NCBI GenBank assembly: GCA_002402905.1
Contig: DHGT01000098.1
Span: 1 to 46,559 of the forward strand
Length of the DNA: 46,559 nucleotides
Direction: 5' to 3'
DNA from: Desulfatitalea sp. UBA4791
Lineage (GTDB): Bacteria > Desulfobacterota > Desulfobacteria > Desulfobacterales > Desulfosarcinaceae
Shown here piece by piece: positions 32,515-42,027 of the stretch (its first letter is position 1; the number at the start of each line of letters is the position of its first letter). A model generated the notes under the pieces. It was not told the DNA's origin, ran no database searches, and was given only the letters and a program-made list of their open reading frames with translations. Position numbers and translations under genes: made by a program.

Positions 32515-33408
32515 ATGTTTACACGCAGGCACCCTTATCTGTTCGCTTTACTGGTCATGGCGGCGCTGGGAACGGTCTCGATGATTTTTTTTTCGATCAC
32601 GGTGACCGCATTGACGGGCGAGCCGGTGGATAGCGATGGCGAGAAAGTCGGTGTCATCGAGTTGGTCGGCGCCATCGTCGACAGCAAGCAGTTCCTCGAA
32701 CAGATCAAGGAGTTCCGGGAGGCCGAGTTCATAAAAGCCATCGTGGTCCGTATCGATTCTCCCGGCGGCGGCGTGGGGCCCTCCCAGGAAATCTATCGTG
32801 AAATCCGGAAGACCGCGGCGGCAAAGAAGGTGGTCGCCTCCATGGGGTCGGTGGCCGCATCGGGCGGATACTACGTGGCGGCAGCGACCGATGGCATCGT
32901 CGCCAATCCCGGCACCATCACGGGCAGCATCGGGGTGATTATGGGATATACCAATTTCGAAGCGTTGCTGGAAAAGATCGGTCTGCAACCGGTGGTGATC
33001 AAAAGCGGAGAATTCAAGGACATGGGATCACCGGTGCGTGAAATGAAAGCCGATGAGCGGGCGTTGTTGACCTCCTTGACTCAAAAGATCCACCGGCAGT
33101 TCATCGACGACATTGCGGCGGGCCGCCGCCTGGAAGTGGACCGGATCGAGCCGATTGCCGATGGCCGCATTTTTACCGGGCAAGAGGCCAAGGATCTGGG
33201 ATTGGTGGACCGCCTGGGAAACTTCCAGGATGCGGTGCAGTGGGCCGGAGAACTGGGCGGCATCAAAGGGGAAATCGAAACCATTTACCCTGAAAAAGAG
33301 CGCCCCCCTTTGATAGAGTATCTCATGGAATCCGCCTTGAAACTCGTCTCCCAGGGCGTCTTGACGATGCGGCACCATCCGGAAGCGAAGTGGGTCCCGA
33401 ACCCTTAG
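32515..33408 (+). CDS. sppA: Signal peptide peptidase SppA (single-domain type)
   Basis: SppA-family serine protease of 297 residues, the short archaeal/Gram-positive type with one protease domain. A single hydrophobic segment (about 9-31) anchors it in the inner membrane. The S49 catalytic pair is Ser116 in GSVAASGGYY and Lys168 in SGEFKDMGS. It degrades signal-peptide remnants in the membrane. ATG at 32515 has AAGGAG 8 bases upstream; the GTG at 32488 is less likely. It converges on tsaC with only 16 bases between the stops. Confidence 0.93.
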   Translation: MFTRRHPYLFALLVMAALGTVSMIFFSITVTALTGEPVDSDGEKVGVIELVGAIVDSKQFLEQIKEFREAEFIKAIVVRIDSPGGGVGPSQEIYREIRKTAAAKKVVASMGSVAASGGYYVAAATDGIVANPGTITGSIGVIMGYTNFEALLEKIGLQPVVIKSGEFKDMGSPVREMKADERALLTSLTQKIHRQFIDDIAAGRRLEVDRIEPIADGRIFTGQEAKDLGLVDRLGNFQDAVQWAGELGGIKGEIETIYPEKERPPLIEYLMESALKLVSQGVLTMRHHPEAKWVPNP

Positions 33409-33424
33409 ATATAGCGAAAAAATT

Positions 33425-34033
33425 CTAAGAAAAGAGGGACACATCTCCCAAGGCTGCCCGCAGGACCTCCGGTTCATCGTCGATCAGGGAGATGACACTG
33501 GAGGGTTCCCCGGGAACAGGGCCGCCGTCGATGACCACATCCAGCAGTTTGCCATACTGGGCTTCGATCAACCACGGTTCCCTGAGCAACTCTCCGTCAG
33601 GGGTTGCAGCGCTGGTGGAGATGATGGGGTTCCCCAAGGCCTGGATCAGGCTGATACAGATGGGGTGGTCGGGTACACGAATACCGGCGGTCTTGCGTTT
33701 GGTCAGCATCATCTTGGGGACCTCGTTGGAACCCTCCAGTATGAAGGTGTAGGGCCCGGGTAAGAGGCGGCGCATGGTCTTATAGGCATAGTTCGAGACC
33801 TTGGCATACTGGCTGATATTTTTCAGGTCCGAGCAGATGAAGCTGAACGGCTGGTTTTTGGGACGCTGTTTGATTTGATAGATCCGCTGAATGGCCTTTT
33901 TATTGTTGATATCGCAACCGATACCGTAGATCGTATCGGTGGGATAGGCGATCACGCCGCCATTTCGCAGTATTTCCGCAACTTGTTCGATTTTTCGGGG
34001 TTGCGGATTTTTGGGATTGATGTCGACCAGCAC
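33425..34033 (-). CDS. tsaC: Threonylcarbamoyl-AMP synthase (YrdC/Sua5 family)
   Basis: YrdC-domain protein of 202 residues. The family core is VIAYPTDTIYGIGCDI, IKQRPKNQPFSFIC, LLPGPYTFILE and GIRVPDHPIC. It makes threonylcarbamoyl-AMP from threonine, bicarbonate and ATP for the t6A37 modification of ANN-decoding tRNAs. The protein lacks a separate C-terminal Sua5 domain, so it is a single-domain TsaC-type. It is convergent with sppA and divergent from guaB. ATG at 34033 begins with MLVDINPKNPQPRK, with no clear SD upstream. Confidence 0.93.
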   Translation of the reverse strand: MLVDINPKNPQPRKIEQVAEILRNGGVIAYPTDTIYGIGCDINNKKAIQRIYQIKQRPKNQPFSFICSDLKNISQYAKVSNYAYKTMRRLLPGPYTFILEGSNEVPKMMLTKRKTAGIRVPDHPICISLIQALGNPIISTSAATPDGELLREPWLIEAQYGKLLDVVIDGGPVPGEPSSVISLIDDEPEVLRAALGDVSLFS

Positions 34034-34359
34034 GGCTTGTTTCCAGTCCTCTGATGAAAATGATCTTTAGCGGTTTAGCGAATATGGATGTTTATTATCG
34101 GTCAGGCCGCTTGTCAAGACGGCAGGCGAGACTGAGGTCCAGATACGGAATCCAATAATCTGAATGGACCGGCTGCCCGACTCACCCTGGGGCAAGGCGT
34201 CGTGTTCAGTGAAATTCGCTGGCACGCAAAGGACAGGGTTGATCGGTGAATACTATATATGGTAATGTCATTCATTTTAAAACCCAACAAATTGTACCTG
34301 TTTGAAATCTCATCGAATATACCAAAAACTCCTGCAAACACGATGATGTGGAGGATGAT
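34034..34359. other. Divergent spacer between tsaC and guaB
   Basis: This 326-base gap shows no gene. It has an A/T-rich segment around 34240-34330 (TATATAT near 34253) likely to carry the guaB promoter, though no clean -35/-10 pair is visible. I saw no tRNA or recognisable riboswitch. Confidence 0.45.
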
Positions 34360-35826
34360 ATGAACAAAATTCCACCCGAAGAAGGTTTTTCCTTCGACGA
34401 TGTTCTCCTGATCCCCAATTACTCCGATGTGCTTCCCAAAGACGTTGATGTCAGTACCCAGCTTTCACGCCATTTGCGCGTGAATATACCGATTGTCAGT
34501 GCGGCCATGGACACGGTCACCGAGGCGCAAACCGCCATCACCATGGCACGGGAGGGCGGCATCGGCTTTATTCATCGCAACATGAGTATTGAAAACCAGG
34601 CCTTGGAGGTCGACCAGGTCAAGAAGTCGGAAAGCGGCATGATCATCGATCCGGTGACGATTCATCCGGACCAGAAAGTCCAGGCCGTCCTCGATCTTAT
34701 GGCCAAGTACCGGATATCCGGTGTGCCGGTGGTCGACGGCGATCGCCTGGTCGGTATTGTCACCAATCGCGATTTGCGTTTTGAAACCGATATGGAAAAG
34801 AGAATTTCCGCGGTGATGACCAAGGAGAACCTGGTCACCGTACCCGAAGGGATCAGCCTGGAGGAATCCAAAAAGCTGCTGCACGAACACCGCATCGAAA
34901 AACTGCTCGTGGTCGACCTTACCGGTCGCCTGAAAGGGATGATCACCATCAAGGATATCGAGAAGATCAAGAAGTATCCCAAGGCATGCAAGGACGACAT
35001 GGGACGACTGCGCGTCGGCGCCGCCATCGGCGTGGGGCCGGATCGATTGGAACGCGCCGAGGCGCTGCTCAAGGCCGGCGCCGATGTGATCCTGATCGAT
35101 ACGTCGCATGGCCACACCCAGAACGTGATCGACACGGTGCGGGAGTTGAAGGCGACCTTCAAGTCCATCGAACTGATCGCAGGCAACGTGGCCACGGCCA
35201 AAGGAACCGAAGAGCTGATCGAAGCGGGTGTGGACGCCGTCAAGATCGGTATCGGTCCCGGATCGATCTGCACCACCCGTATCGTGGCCGGTATCGGCGT
35301 TCCCCAGGTGACGGCGATCCAGAATTGCAAACCGGTGTCCAACAAGACCGGCGTCCCCCTGATCGCCGACGGCGGCATCAAATTTTCCGGCGACATCACC
35401 AAGGCTCTCGGCGCCGGGGCCCATACGGTCATGATCGGCGGGCTCTTCGCCGGTACCGAGGAGAGTCCGGGCGAAACGATTCTCTACCAGGGGCGCAGCT
35501 ACAAAGTCTACCGCGGTATGGGGTCCATCGAGGCGATGCGGCGAGGCAGCAAGGACCGCTATTATCAAACCGAACAGGAAGAAGACGACAAGCTGGTGCC
35601 CGAAGGCATCGTGGGGCGTGTGCCTTACCGCGGCTCCCTGGCCGGCAATATCCATCAGCTCATCGGAGGCCTGAAGGCCGGTATGGGCTATGTGGGCTGC
35701 CGAACGATCGAAGAGCTGCGCGACAAAGCCCGGTTCATGCGGATCACCGCCGCCGGCTTGCGCGAAAGCCACGTCCATGACGTCATCATCACCAAAGAGG
35801 CGCCCAATTACCGGGTCGAGCAATAG
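34360..35826 (+). CDS. guaB: IMP dehydrogenase
   Basis: IMPDH of 488 residues, the typical bacterial length. The TIM-barrel catalytic loop is GPGSICTTRIV with Cys304. Two CBS domains lie between about residues 95 and 205 (DPVTIHPDQKVQAVL and ISAVMTKENLVTVPEG). The flap/substrate region RGMGSIEAMRRGSKDRY is intact. It oxidises IMP to XMP in GMP synthesis. ATG at 34360 has GGAGG 6 bases upstream. It is followed by dnaE after 9 bases. guaA is not in the window. Confidence 0.98.
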   Translation: MNKIPPEEGFSFDDVLLIPNYSDVLPKDVDVSTQLSRHLRVNIPIVSAAMDTVTEAQTAITMAREGGIGFIHRNMSIENQALEVDQVKKSESGMIIDPVTIHPDQKVQAVLDLMAKYRISGVPVVDGDRLVGIVTNRDLRFETDMEKRISAVMTKENLVTVPEGISLEESKKLLHEHRIEKLLVVDLTGRLKGMITIKDIEKIKKYPKACKDDMGRLRVGAAIGVGPDRLERAEALLKAGADVILIDTSHGHTQNVIDTVRELKATFKSIELIAGNVATAKGTEELIEAGVDAVKIGIGPGSICTTRIVAGIGVPQVTAIQNCKPVSNKTGVPLIADGGIKFSGDITKALGAGAHTVMIGGLFAGTEESPGETILYQGRSYKVYRGMGSIEAMRRGSKDRYYQTEQEEDDKLVPEGIVGRVPYRGSLAGNIHQLIGGLKAGMGYVGCRTIEELRDKARFMRITAAGLRESHVHDVIITKEAPNYRVEQ

Positions 35827-35835
35827 GGCGGGACG

Positions 35836-38800
35836 ATGAGCGAAACGCCGACCGATTTCGTCCATCTTCATGTGCATACCATGTACAGCCTGCTCGACGG
35901 CGCCATCCGCCTGGATGCGTTGATCGAGCGGGTCAAGGCGTTCGGCATGCACAGCGTGGCCATCACCGACCACGGCACCATGTTCAATGTGCTCGAATTT
36001 TATGAAAAGGCGGTCAAGGCCGGGATCAAGCCGATCATCGGCTGCGAATGCTACGTGGCGCCGCGCACCATGGCGGACAAAACCCCGCAGGACGCCAAAG
36101 GCCTCACCCACCTGGTGCTGCTGGCCGAAAACCAGACGGGTTACCGCAATCTTTGCCGGCTGGCGACATTGGCGCAGACCGAAGGGTTTTATTACCGGCC
36201 GCGCATCGATAAGCAGATACTTCAGGCGCACCACAAAGGTCTCATCGGCATGTCGGCCTGCCTGCACGGCGAGATCCCCCAGCTGATCAAAGCCGGCCAC
36301 CTGGCGCGCGCGCGGGAAGCGGCCCTGTTCTATCAAGACCTTTTCGGAGCGGGCAACTTCTTCCTGGAGGTGCAGAACAACGGAATTGACGTGCAGGACG
36401 TGGTCAACGCGGCCCTGCGCGACATGAGCGCCGAACTCTCCATTCCGCTGGTGGCCAGCAACGATTGCCACTACCTGGAGAAGAGCGATGTGCGCGCCCA
36501 TGATGTGCTGCTGTGCGTTCAGACCGGCAAGACCGTCAATGATGCCGAACGGTTTCGTTTCCGCACCGATCAGCTCTACTTCAAGTCCAAAGAGGAGATG
36601 ATCTCCTATTTCAAGGATTTTCCGGGTGCCATCGAAAACAGCGTGGCCATTGCGGAACGCTGCCATGTCAGCTTCGATTTCAAGAGCTACCATTTTCCGC
36701 TCTTCACGGATCCGTCCGGGTTGAGTGCTGAAGAACTCTTCACCCGCAAGGCGCATGACGGTTTCGAGCGGGTGTGGGCGCTGATTCGCGCCAAGCGGCC
36801 GGATGCCGACGAGAAGATCTACCGGGAGCGTCTCGAATATGAAATCGGGGTGATCAACAAGATGGGGTTTCCCGGATACTTCCTGATCGTGGCCGATTTC
36901 ATCAACTACGCCAAGCAGAACAGCGTTCCCGTAGGGCCCGGCCGCGGTTCGGCGGCCGGCAGCCTGGTGGCCTATTCATTGGGCATCACCGACCTGGATC
37001 CCCTGGCCCACGGATTGATCTTCGAGCGGTTTCTCAATCCCGACCGCATCAGCATGCCGGATATCGACGTGGACTTCTGTATCAACGGCCGTGAGAAAGT
37101 TTTCAAGTACGTCGTCGAGCGTTACGGCGGATGGGATTATGTGGCCCAGATCATCACTTTTGGTAAGCTCAAGACCCGGGCCGTGATTCGCGATGTGGGC
37201 CGGGCACTGGACATTCCCCTGGGCGAAGTGGACGCCATCGCCAAGCTGGTGCCCGACGTGCTCAATATCTCCCTGGACGAGGCCCTGGCCCAGGAGCCCA
37301 AGCTGAGCGAACTGGAGAGCACCCGACCCGATGTGGCCGAGCTGTTCGCCATCAGCCGTACCCTGGAAGGGTTGCCCCGGCATGCGTCGACGCATGCCGC
37401 CGGCGTGGTGATCGGCGACAAGCCGCTGGTCGATTATCTTCCGTTGTATAAGGGTAAAAAGGGCGAAGTGGTCACCCAGTTCGACATGAAACACGTGGAG
37501 AAGATCGGACTGGTCAAGTTCGACTTTCTGGGGCTGCGCAACCTCACCGTCATCGACAAAACCCTCAAGCTCATCGAACAGCAGGGCAAAACCCCGCCGA
37601 ACCTGGCCGATATCGATTTTGACGACGCGGCGACTTACGAACTCCTGGGCAAAGGGGATACCACCGGCGTTTTTCAGCTGGAAAGTTCGGGGATGAAAGA
37701 CCTGCTGGTGCGCATGAAGCCGGAGTCCTTCGATGACGTCACCGCCCTGGTGGCTCTCTATCGACCGGGGCCCCTGGACAGCGGTATGGTGGATGATTTC
37801 GTCGAGCGTAAGCACGGCCGAAAAGCCGTCGAATACATGTTGCCTGATCTTGAGCCCCTTCTCAAAGAGACCTACGGGGTAATCGTCTACCAGGAGCAGG
37901 TGATGAAGATCGCCAGCGCCCTGGCCAGCTACACCATGGGCGAAGCCGACGGGCTGCGCAAGGCCATGGGAAAGAAAATCGCGGCCATGATGGCCGAACA
38001 CCGCGAGCGGTTTGTCAAGGGCGCGGTGGAGAACGGACACGACGAAAAAAAGGCGGTCGCCCTGTTCGACCTGATGGAGAAGTTCGGCGGCTATGGCTTC
38101 AATAAGTCGCACAGCGCGGCCTATGCGCTGATCGCCTACCAGACCGCCTATCTGAAAGCCCATTTCCCGGTGGAGTTCATCGCCGCCCTGCTGACCAGCG
38201 AAATGCACTCCATTGACGGCGTGGTCAAATATATCAACGAATGCCGCAAACACCAGATCGACGTTCTGCCGCCGGATATCAACGGCGGCGATACCACCTT
38301 TACCGTGGCCGATGGCAAAATTCGTTTCGGGTTGGTGGCGGTGAAGAATGTGGGTGAGGGGGCGGTGGAGGCCATCGTGGAAGAGCGGCGCCAAAACGGG
38401 CCCTACGCATCCATGATCGCCTTTTGCGAACGGGTGGATCTGCGCAAGGTCAATAAGCGGGTGGTGGAGAGCCTGATCGCCTGCGGTGCGTTCGATTCCA
38501 CTGGGGCCCATCGTTCCCAGATGATGGCCATTCTGGAAGATGCCCTGGAATACGGACAGAAGGTCCAGCGGGAGCGCTGCGACCCTCAGATGGGGCTGTT
38601 TGACGATGGCGCGAGCTGCAATCTGTCCATCGATCCGCCTGGGCTGCCTAAAATTCAGGAGTGGTCCGAGCGTGAACGCCTGGCACGCGAAAAGGAATCC
38701 CTCGGGTTTTATATCACCGGACATCCGCTGGCCCCGCATCACAAGACCATGGAAAAGTTCAGCACCACGACGACCATCGCCATCGAAGAGGTGGCCGACG

Positions 38801-39360
38801 GTCAAATGGTGCGCATGGGCGGCATGGTGACCGGAAGCAAAGTGATCCGAACCAAGAAGGAAGAGTTGATGGCCTTTCTGCAACTCGAAGACTTGGAGGG
38901 TGGCATCGAGGTGGTCATCTTTCCTTCGGTTTATGCGGACTGTCAGAATCTGTTGACCGACGATCGCCCGATCCTGGTGCAAGGCAAGGTCCAGAAGGAT
39001 GAAAAAGGGGCCAAGCTTCTGGCAGACACCCTCATCGCCATGGAAGAGGCCGAGACGCAATGGACCGCCGAGGTTCACTTCAACATTCAAGTGGAGCGGA
39101 CCGACAAAAAGCACCTGGAACGCCTGCGCGAGATCATCCGGCGTTACCCCGGGGACTGCCAGGGATGGCTCCATTTGAAGATGGCGGACGAGGTCGAAGC
39201 CGTGATCGCCATCACGGAAGATTGGCGATTCCAGCCCGGAGAGGATCTGCGACGTGAAGTCAATGCCCTATTGGGCTACCCGGCGGTGCAGACCCAATGC
39301 GGAGAAATCAAGGCCGTCAACGGGTTCAAGCCGCGCAACGGGTATGGTGGGAGAAGATAA
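35836..39360 (+). CDS. dnaE: DNA polymerase III alpha subunit
   Basis: Replicative polymerase of 1174 residues, DnaE1 type. The PHP domain starts FVHLHVHTMYSLLDGAI with several metal-binding His/Asp residues. The catalytic PDIDVDF motif is at about residues 408-414. YGFNKSHSAAYALIAYQTAY (about 752-771) is the conserved fingers/tau-side region, followed by HhH motifs. An OB domain (about 990-1070) contains VRMGGMVTGSKVI. Length and domain order match E. coli DnaE (1160). ATG 35836 is 9 bases after guaB, so the two are probably co-transcribed. It is followed by short heptad repeats. Confidence 0.98.
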   Translation: MSETPTDFVHLHVHTMYSLLDGAIRLDALIERVKAFGMHSVAITDHGTMFNVLEFYEKAVKAGIKPIIGCECYVAPRTMADKTPQDAKGLTHLVLLAENQTGYRNLCRLATLAQTEGFYYRPRIDKQILQAHHKGLIGMSACLHGEIPQLIKAGHLARAREAALFYQDLFGAGNFFLEVQNNGIDVQDVVNAALRDMSAELSIPLVASNDCHYLEKSDVRAHDVLLCVQTGKTVNDAERFRFRTDQLYFKSKEEMISYFKDFPGAIENSVAIAERCHVSFDFKSYHFPLFTDPSGLSAEELFTRKAHDGFERVWALIRAKRPDADEKIYRERLEYEIGVINKMGFPGYFLIVADFINYAKQNSVPVGPGRGSAAGSLVAYSLGITDLDPLAHGLIFERFLNPDRISMPDIDVDFCINGREKVFKYVVERYGGWDYVAQIITFGKLKTRAVIRDVGRALDIPLGEVDAIAKLVPDVLNISLDEALAQEPKLSELESTRPDVAELFAISRTLEGLPRHASTHAAGVVIGDKPLVDYLPLYKGKKGEVVTQFDMKHVEKIGLVKFDFLGLRNLTVIDKTLKLIEQQGKTPPNLADIDFDDAATYELLGKGDTTGVFQLESSGMKDLLVRMKPESFDDVTALVALYRPGPLDSGMVDDFVERKHGRKAVEYMLPDLEPLLKETYGVIVYQEQVMKIASALASYTMGEADGLRKAMGKKIAAMMAEHRERFVKGAVENGHDEKKAVALFDLMEKFGGYGFNKSHSAAYALIAYQTAYLKAHFPVEFIAALLTSEMHSIDGVVKYINECRKHQIDVLPPDINGGDTTFTVADGKIRFGLVAVKNVGEGAVEAIVEERRQNGPYASMIAFCERVDLRKVNKRVVESLIACGAFDSTGAHRSQMMAILEDALEYGQKVQRERCDPQMGLFDDGASCNLSIDPPGLPKIQEWSERERLAREKESLGFYITGHPLAPHHKTMEKFSTTTTIAIEEVADGQMVRMGGMVTGSKVIRTKKEELMAFLQLEDLEGGIEVVIFPSVYADCQNLLTDDRPILVQGKVQKDEKGAKLLADTLIAMEEAETQWTAEVHFNIQVERTDKKHLERLREIIRRYPGDCQGWLHLKMADEVEAVIAITEDWRFQPGEDLRREVNALLGYPAVQTQCGEIKAVNGFKPRNGYGGRR

Positions 39361-39370
39361 AAAAATGAAA

Positions 39371-39405
39371 GTGTAAAGTTTAAAGTGTTAAGTGTAAAGT
39401 TAAGG
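39371..39405 (+). repeat. A/T-rich heptad tandem repeat after dnaE
   Basis: Five imperfect 7-base units of the form GTgtAAA (39371-39405), each starting with GT and ending in A-rich sequence, fill most of the 77-base gap between dnaE and the DegT aminotransferase gene. They show period 7 and no dyad. Confidence 0.65.
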
Positions 39406-39437
39406 AAAAGGACCATTCCAATAATATAGGATTTATC

Positions 39438-40574
39438 ATGAAGGTACCCCTCCTGGATTTGAAGGCCCAGTATCAACGCATCAAGTCGGAAATTCGTCCG
39501 TGCATCGACGAGATCTGTGAGAGCCAGCATTTTATTCTCGGTCCGCATGTCGAACAGATGGAAGCCAAGCTCGCGGCCTATTGTCATGTGCCTTACGCCG
39601 TGGGCGTCTCCTCCGGCACCGATGCGTTGCTCATCGCGTTGATGGCGGCGGGGATCGGACCGGGAGACCGGGTGATCACCAGCCCCTATACCTTTTTCGC
39701 CACGGCCGGAGCGATTGCACGACTAGGTGCCGTGCCGGTGTTCGTGGATATCGAGCCGACGACCTACAACATCGATGTCCATGGTCTGGCGGAGACGCTG
39801 GAGAAGATGGATGCCGGACGGCGCGCTGCCATCAAGGCGGTGATTCCGGTTCACCTCTACGGCCAATGCGCGGAGATGGGGCCTCTGATGGATATTTGTC
39901 GGCGGTATCGTCTGACCGTCATCGAAGACGCGGCCCAAGCGATCGGTTCCGAGTACCAGGGTCAGCGTGCCGGCACCATGGGAGATTTGGGATGTTTCTC
40001 CTTTTTCCCTTCGAAGAACCTGGGGGCTTTTGGCGATGCCGGACTCGTCACGGCCCAATCCAAGGAGTTGGATGACCGCCTGCGCATGCTGCGCGTACAC
40101 GGCATGGAGCCTAAATACTACCACCAGATCATCGGCGGCAATTTCCGCATCGATGCCTTGCAGGCCGCTGTCGTGGCGATCAAGCTCGACCACCTGGACG
40201 ACTGGACGAGCGGCCGTCGCCGGAACGCCGCCACCTATCGGCAGTTATTCAAGGCGGCCGGTCTGGAGGATCGGGTGATCCTGCCCGCCGAGGTGCAAAG
40301 CCGGCACATCTACAATCAATTCGTCGTGCGGGTGTCCGGGCGGCGCGATGCCTTGAAGGATTTCCTTGGGCAGCAGGGCATCGGCACGGAGGTGTACTAC
40401 CCGGTGCCATTGCACCTGCAGGCCTGCTTTGCGGACTTGGGCTATGGCCGCGGCGATTTTCCCGAAGCCGAGCGCGCGGCCGAAGAAACCCTGGCCCTGC
40501 CCATCTATCCCGAGCTCACCCAGGAGCAGCTGTCCTACGTGGTGGCGTCCATCAAGGCGTTTTTTGATCGTTGA
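39438..40574 (+). CDS. DegT/DnrJ/EryC1-family sugar aminotransferase
   Basis: PLP-dependent aminotransferase of 378 residues of the family that makes amino sugars on nucleotide diphosphate carriers for LPS O-antigen, capsule or glycoprotein glycans. Hallmarks are GVSSGTDALLIALMAAGI, SPYTFFATAGAI, VHLYGQCAEM, EDAAQAIGSEYQG and the PLP lysine Lys193 in FFPSKNLGAFGDAG, with HNQF-like HIYNQFVVR near the C-terminus. No other nucleotide-sugar gene is adjacent. The sugar substrate is unknown. The gene sits between dnaE and the menaquinone genes, probably a chance order. ATG 39438 has no strong SD. Confidence 0.9.
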   Translation: MKVPLLDLKAQYQRIKSEIRPCIDEICESQHFILGPHVEQMEAKLAAYCHVPYAVGVSSGTDALLIALMAAGIGPGDRVITSPYTFFATAGAIARLGAVPVFVDIEPTTYNIDVHGLAETLEKMDAGRRAAIKAVIPVHLYGQCAEMGPLMDICRRYRLTVIEDAAQAIGSEYQGQRAGTMGDLGCFSFFPSKNLGAFGDAGLVTAQSKELDDRLRMLRVHGMEPKYYHQIIGGNFRIDALQAAVVAIKLDHLDDWTSGRRRNAATYRQLFKAAGLEDRVILPAEVQSRHIYNQFVVRVSGRRDALKDFLGQQGIGTEVYYPVPLHLQACFADLGYGRGDFPEAERAAEETLALPIYPELTQEQLSYVVASIKAFFDR

Positions 40575-40597
40575 GTGGATTCAAGAGGTTGACGGGG

Positions 40598-41401
40598 ATG
40601 CGGATCTCATTGGGGTTTTCGCCCTGTCCCAACGATACCTTCATCTTCAATGGGTTGGTATCCGGGGCGGTGCCGTTGCCGGGCCATAGCCTGGCCGTGT
40701 CGCTGCACGACGTTCAGACCCTGAACCAGATGGCTTTCGATGATAGATTGGATGTCAGCAAGCTCTCATTCTATGCCTGGCTGAAGGTTCGGGAAAACTA
40801 TCGGCTGCTCTCCAGCGGTGGGGCCCTGGGATATGGGTGCGGTCCGTTGGTGGTGTCCCGCCGCACGCTCCGGCGCGAGGATATGGCCGGCTGCCGGGTG
40901 GTGCTGCCGGGCGAGCTGACCACGGCCCACCTGCTGTTTAGGCTCTGGGCGCCCGAGGCCGAACGGCGCAGCTTCGCGAGCTATGACCAGATCCTGGAAG
41001 CCATCGATTCGGGTAAGGCGGACTGCGGCGTGATTATCCATGAGAGCCGCTTTACTTACGAAAGATTAGGATTCAAGGCCGTCGTCGATCTGGGCGCCTG
41101 GTGGGAAACGCTGACAGGTCTGCCGATTCCGCTGGGATGTATAGCTGCTCACCGACGACTGCCCGAACAGACGATCGGCCAGCTCGAAGCGGCGATCCGT
41201 CAGAGTATTGTCTTGGCGCGACGGGAGCCGGTTTCCGCCCTGCCGTATATTCGGACGCATGCCCAGGAGATGAGTGAGGCAGTGCTGGAGGCGCATATCG
41301 ACATGTTCGTGAACGACTTCAGCCTCGACATGGGGGAGATGGGGCGGCGGGCCATCGACACCTTGTCCCAGCGGGCTGTGGAGGCGGGAATTCTCGTATG
41401 A
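40598..41401 (+). CDS. mqnD: 1,4-dihydroxy-6-naphthoate synthase (futalosine pathway)
   Basis: MqnD of 267 residues. The start MRISLGFSPCPNDTFIF carries the hallmark SPCPNDTF (8-15). The family HIS/aspartate-type stretch DVSKLSFYAWLKV and GYGCGPLVV are present. It converts cyclic dehypoxanthine futalosine to 1,4-dihydroxy-6-naphthoate in menaquinone biosynthesis. The stop overlaps the mqnB start (ATGA). The upstream in-frame TTG at 40571 lies in the tail of the previous gene; ATG 40598 fits the family N-terminus. Confidence 0.93.
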   Translation: MRISLGFSPCPNDTFIFNGLVSGAVPLPGHSLAVSLHDVQTLNQMAFDDRLDVSKLSFYAWLKVRENYRLLSSGGALGYGCGPLVVSRRTLRREDMAGCRVVLPGELTTAHLLFRLWAPEAERRSFASYDQILEAIDSGKADCGVIIHESRFTYERLGFKAVVDLGAWWETLTGLPIPLGCIAAHRRLPEQTIGQLEAAIRQSIVLARREPVSALPYIRTHAQEMSEAVLEAHIDMFVNDFSLDMGEMGRRAIDTLSQRAVEAGILV

Positions 41402-42027
41402 TCGGATTGATTTTTGCGACGAACCGGGAAGCGCGGCCGTTTCTGCTGCGCAGCCAGGCGGTGCGGTTGGAGGATCGGCCCTTTGTCGTGTACCACTCGC
41501 CGGCGGATGAGCGGCTGCGCATCGCCATTTGCCGGATCGGGAAGGTGGCCGCCGCAGCCGCCTGCCAGGCGTTGATCCTCTCCCACCGGGCCGATCGCAT
41601 CATCAACGCCGGCGCATGTGGTGCGCTCCATGACCGGGAGGAGTTGGGGGTCGGACGGCTGGTACACGTCACCCATGCCGTGGAGGGAGATCACGAGGTG
41701 TTCGGCAAGCCTCCCCAGCCGGAGCTTTGCATGTCGGGCATCGGAAACGGGTTGCCGCCAGTTCGCCTGATCACCTGCGACCTGCCGGTTTTCGATCCGA
41801 TCCAGAGAAAGCGTTGTGGCGAACGGGCCGACGTGGTGGACATGGAGGGTGCGGCCATCGCCAGGGTCGCCGCCCTGTATGGCGTGCCGTGTGAAATGGT
41901 CAAGGGCATTACCGACAATGCGTTGGCCTTTGATCGCCAGACGCTGCTGGAAAATCTTGACGCGGTTTGCGATCAGCTCGCGGAGTGGGTATGGCGGGCT
42001 TTGACAGGATCGGCGGCGGTTCGATGA
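41398..42027 (+). CDS. mqnB: Futalosine hydrolase MqnB
   Basis: Nucleoside phosphorylase/hydrolase-fold protein of 209 residues. RIINAGACGAL and VVDMEGAAIARVAALYGVPC are the typical substrate-binding and catalytic segments. MqnB cleaves futalosine to dehypoxanthine futalosine and hypoxanthine. Its presence points to the futalosine branch that uses MqnB rather than the MTAN-type enzyme. ATG 41398 overlaps mqnD (ATGA); its own stop overlaps mqnP (ATGA), so all three genes are translationally coupled. Confidence 0.92.
   Translation: MIGLIFATNREARPFLLRSQAVRLEDRPFVVYHSPADERLRIAICRIGKVAAAAACQALILSHRADRIINAGACGALHDREELGVGRLVHVTHAVEGDHEVFGKPPQPELCMSGIGNGLPPVRLITCDLPVFDPIQRKRCGERADVVDMEGAAIARVAALYGVPCEMVKGITDNALAFDRQTLLENLDAVCDQLAEWVWRALTGSAAVR

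Noticed and set aside
34034..34359. Possible tRNA or riboswitch before guaB
   Set aside because: No T-arm-like sequence or cloverleaf and no recognisable purine-riboswitch core seen.
34465..36756. Long open frame on the minus strand across guaB and dnaE (763 codons)
   Set aside because: It is a shadow of two very well conserved plus-strand genes; no ribosome site or family match.
36976..39174. Long open frame on the minus strand across dnaE (732 codons)
   Set aside because: Product of G/C-rich codon bias opposite dnaE; translation shows no recognisable domain.
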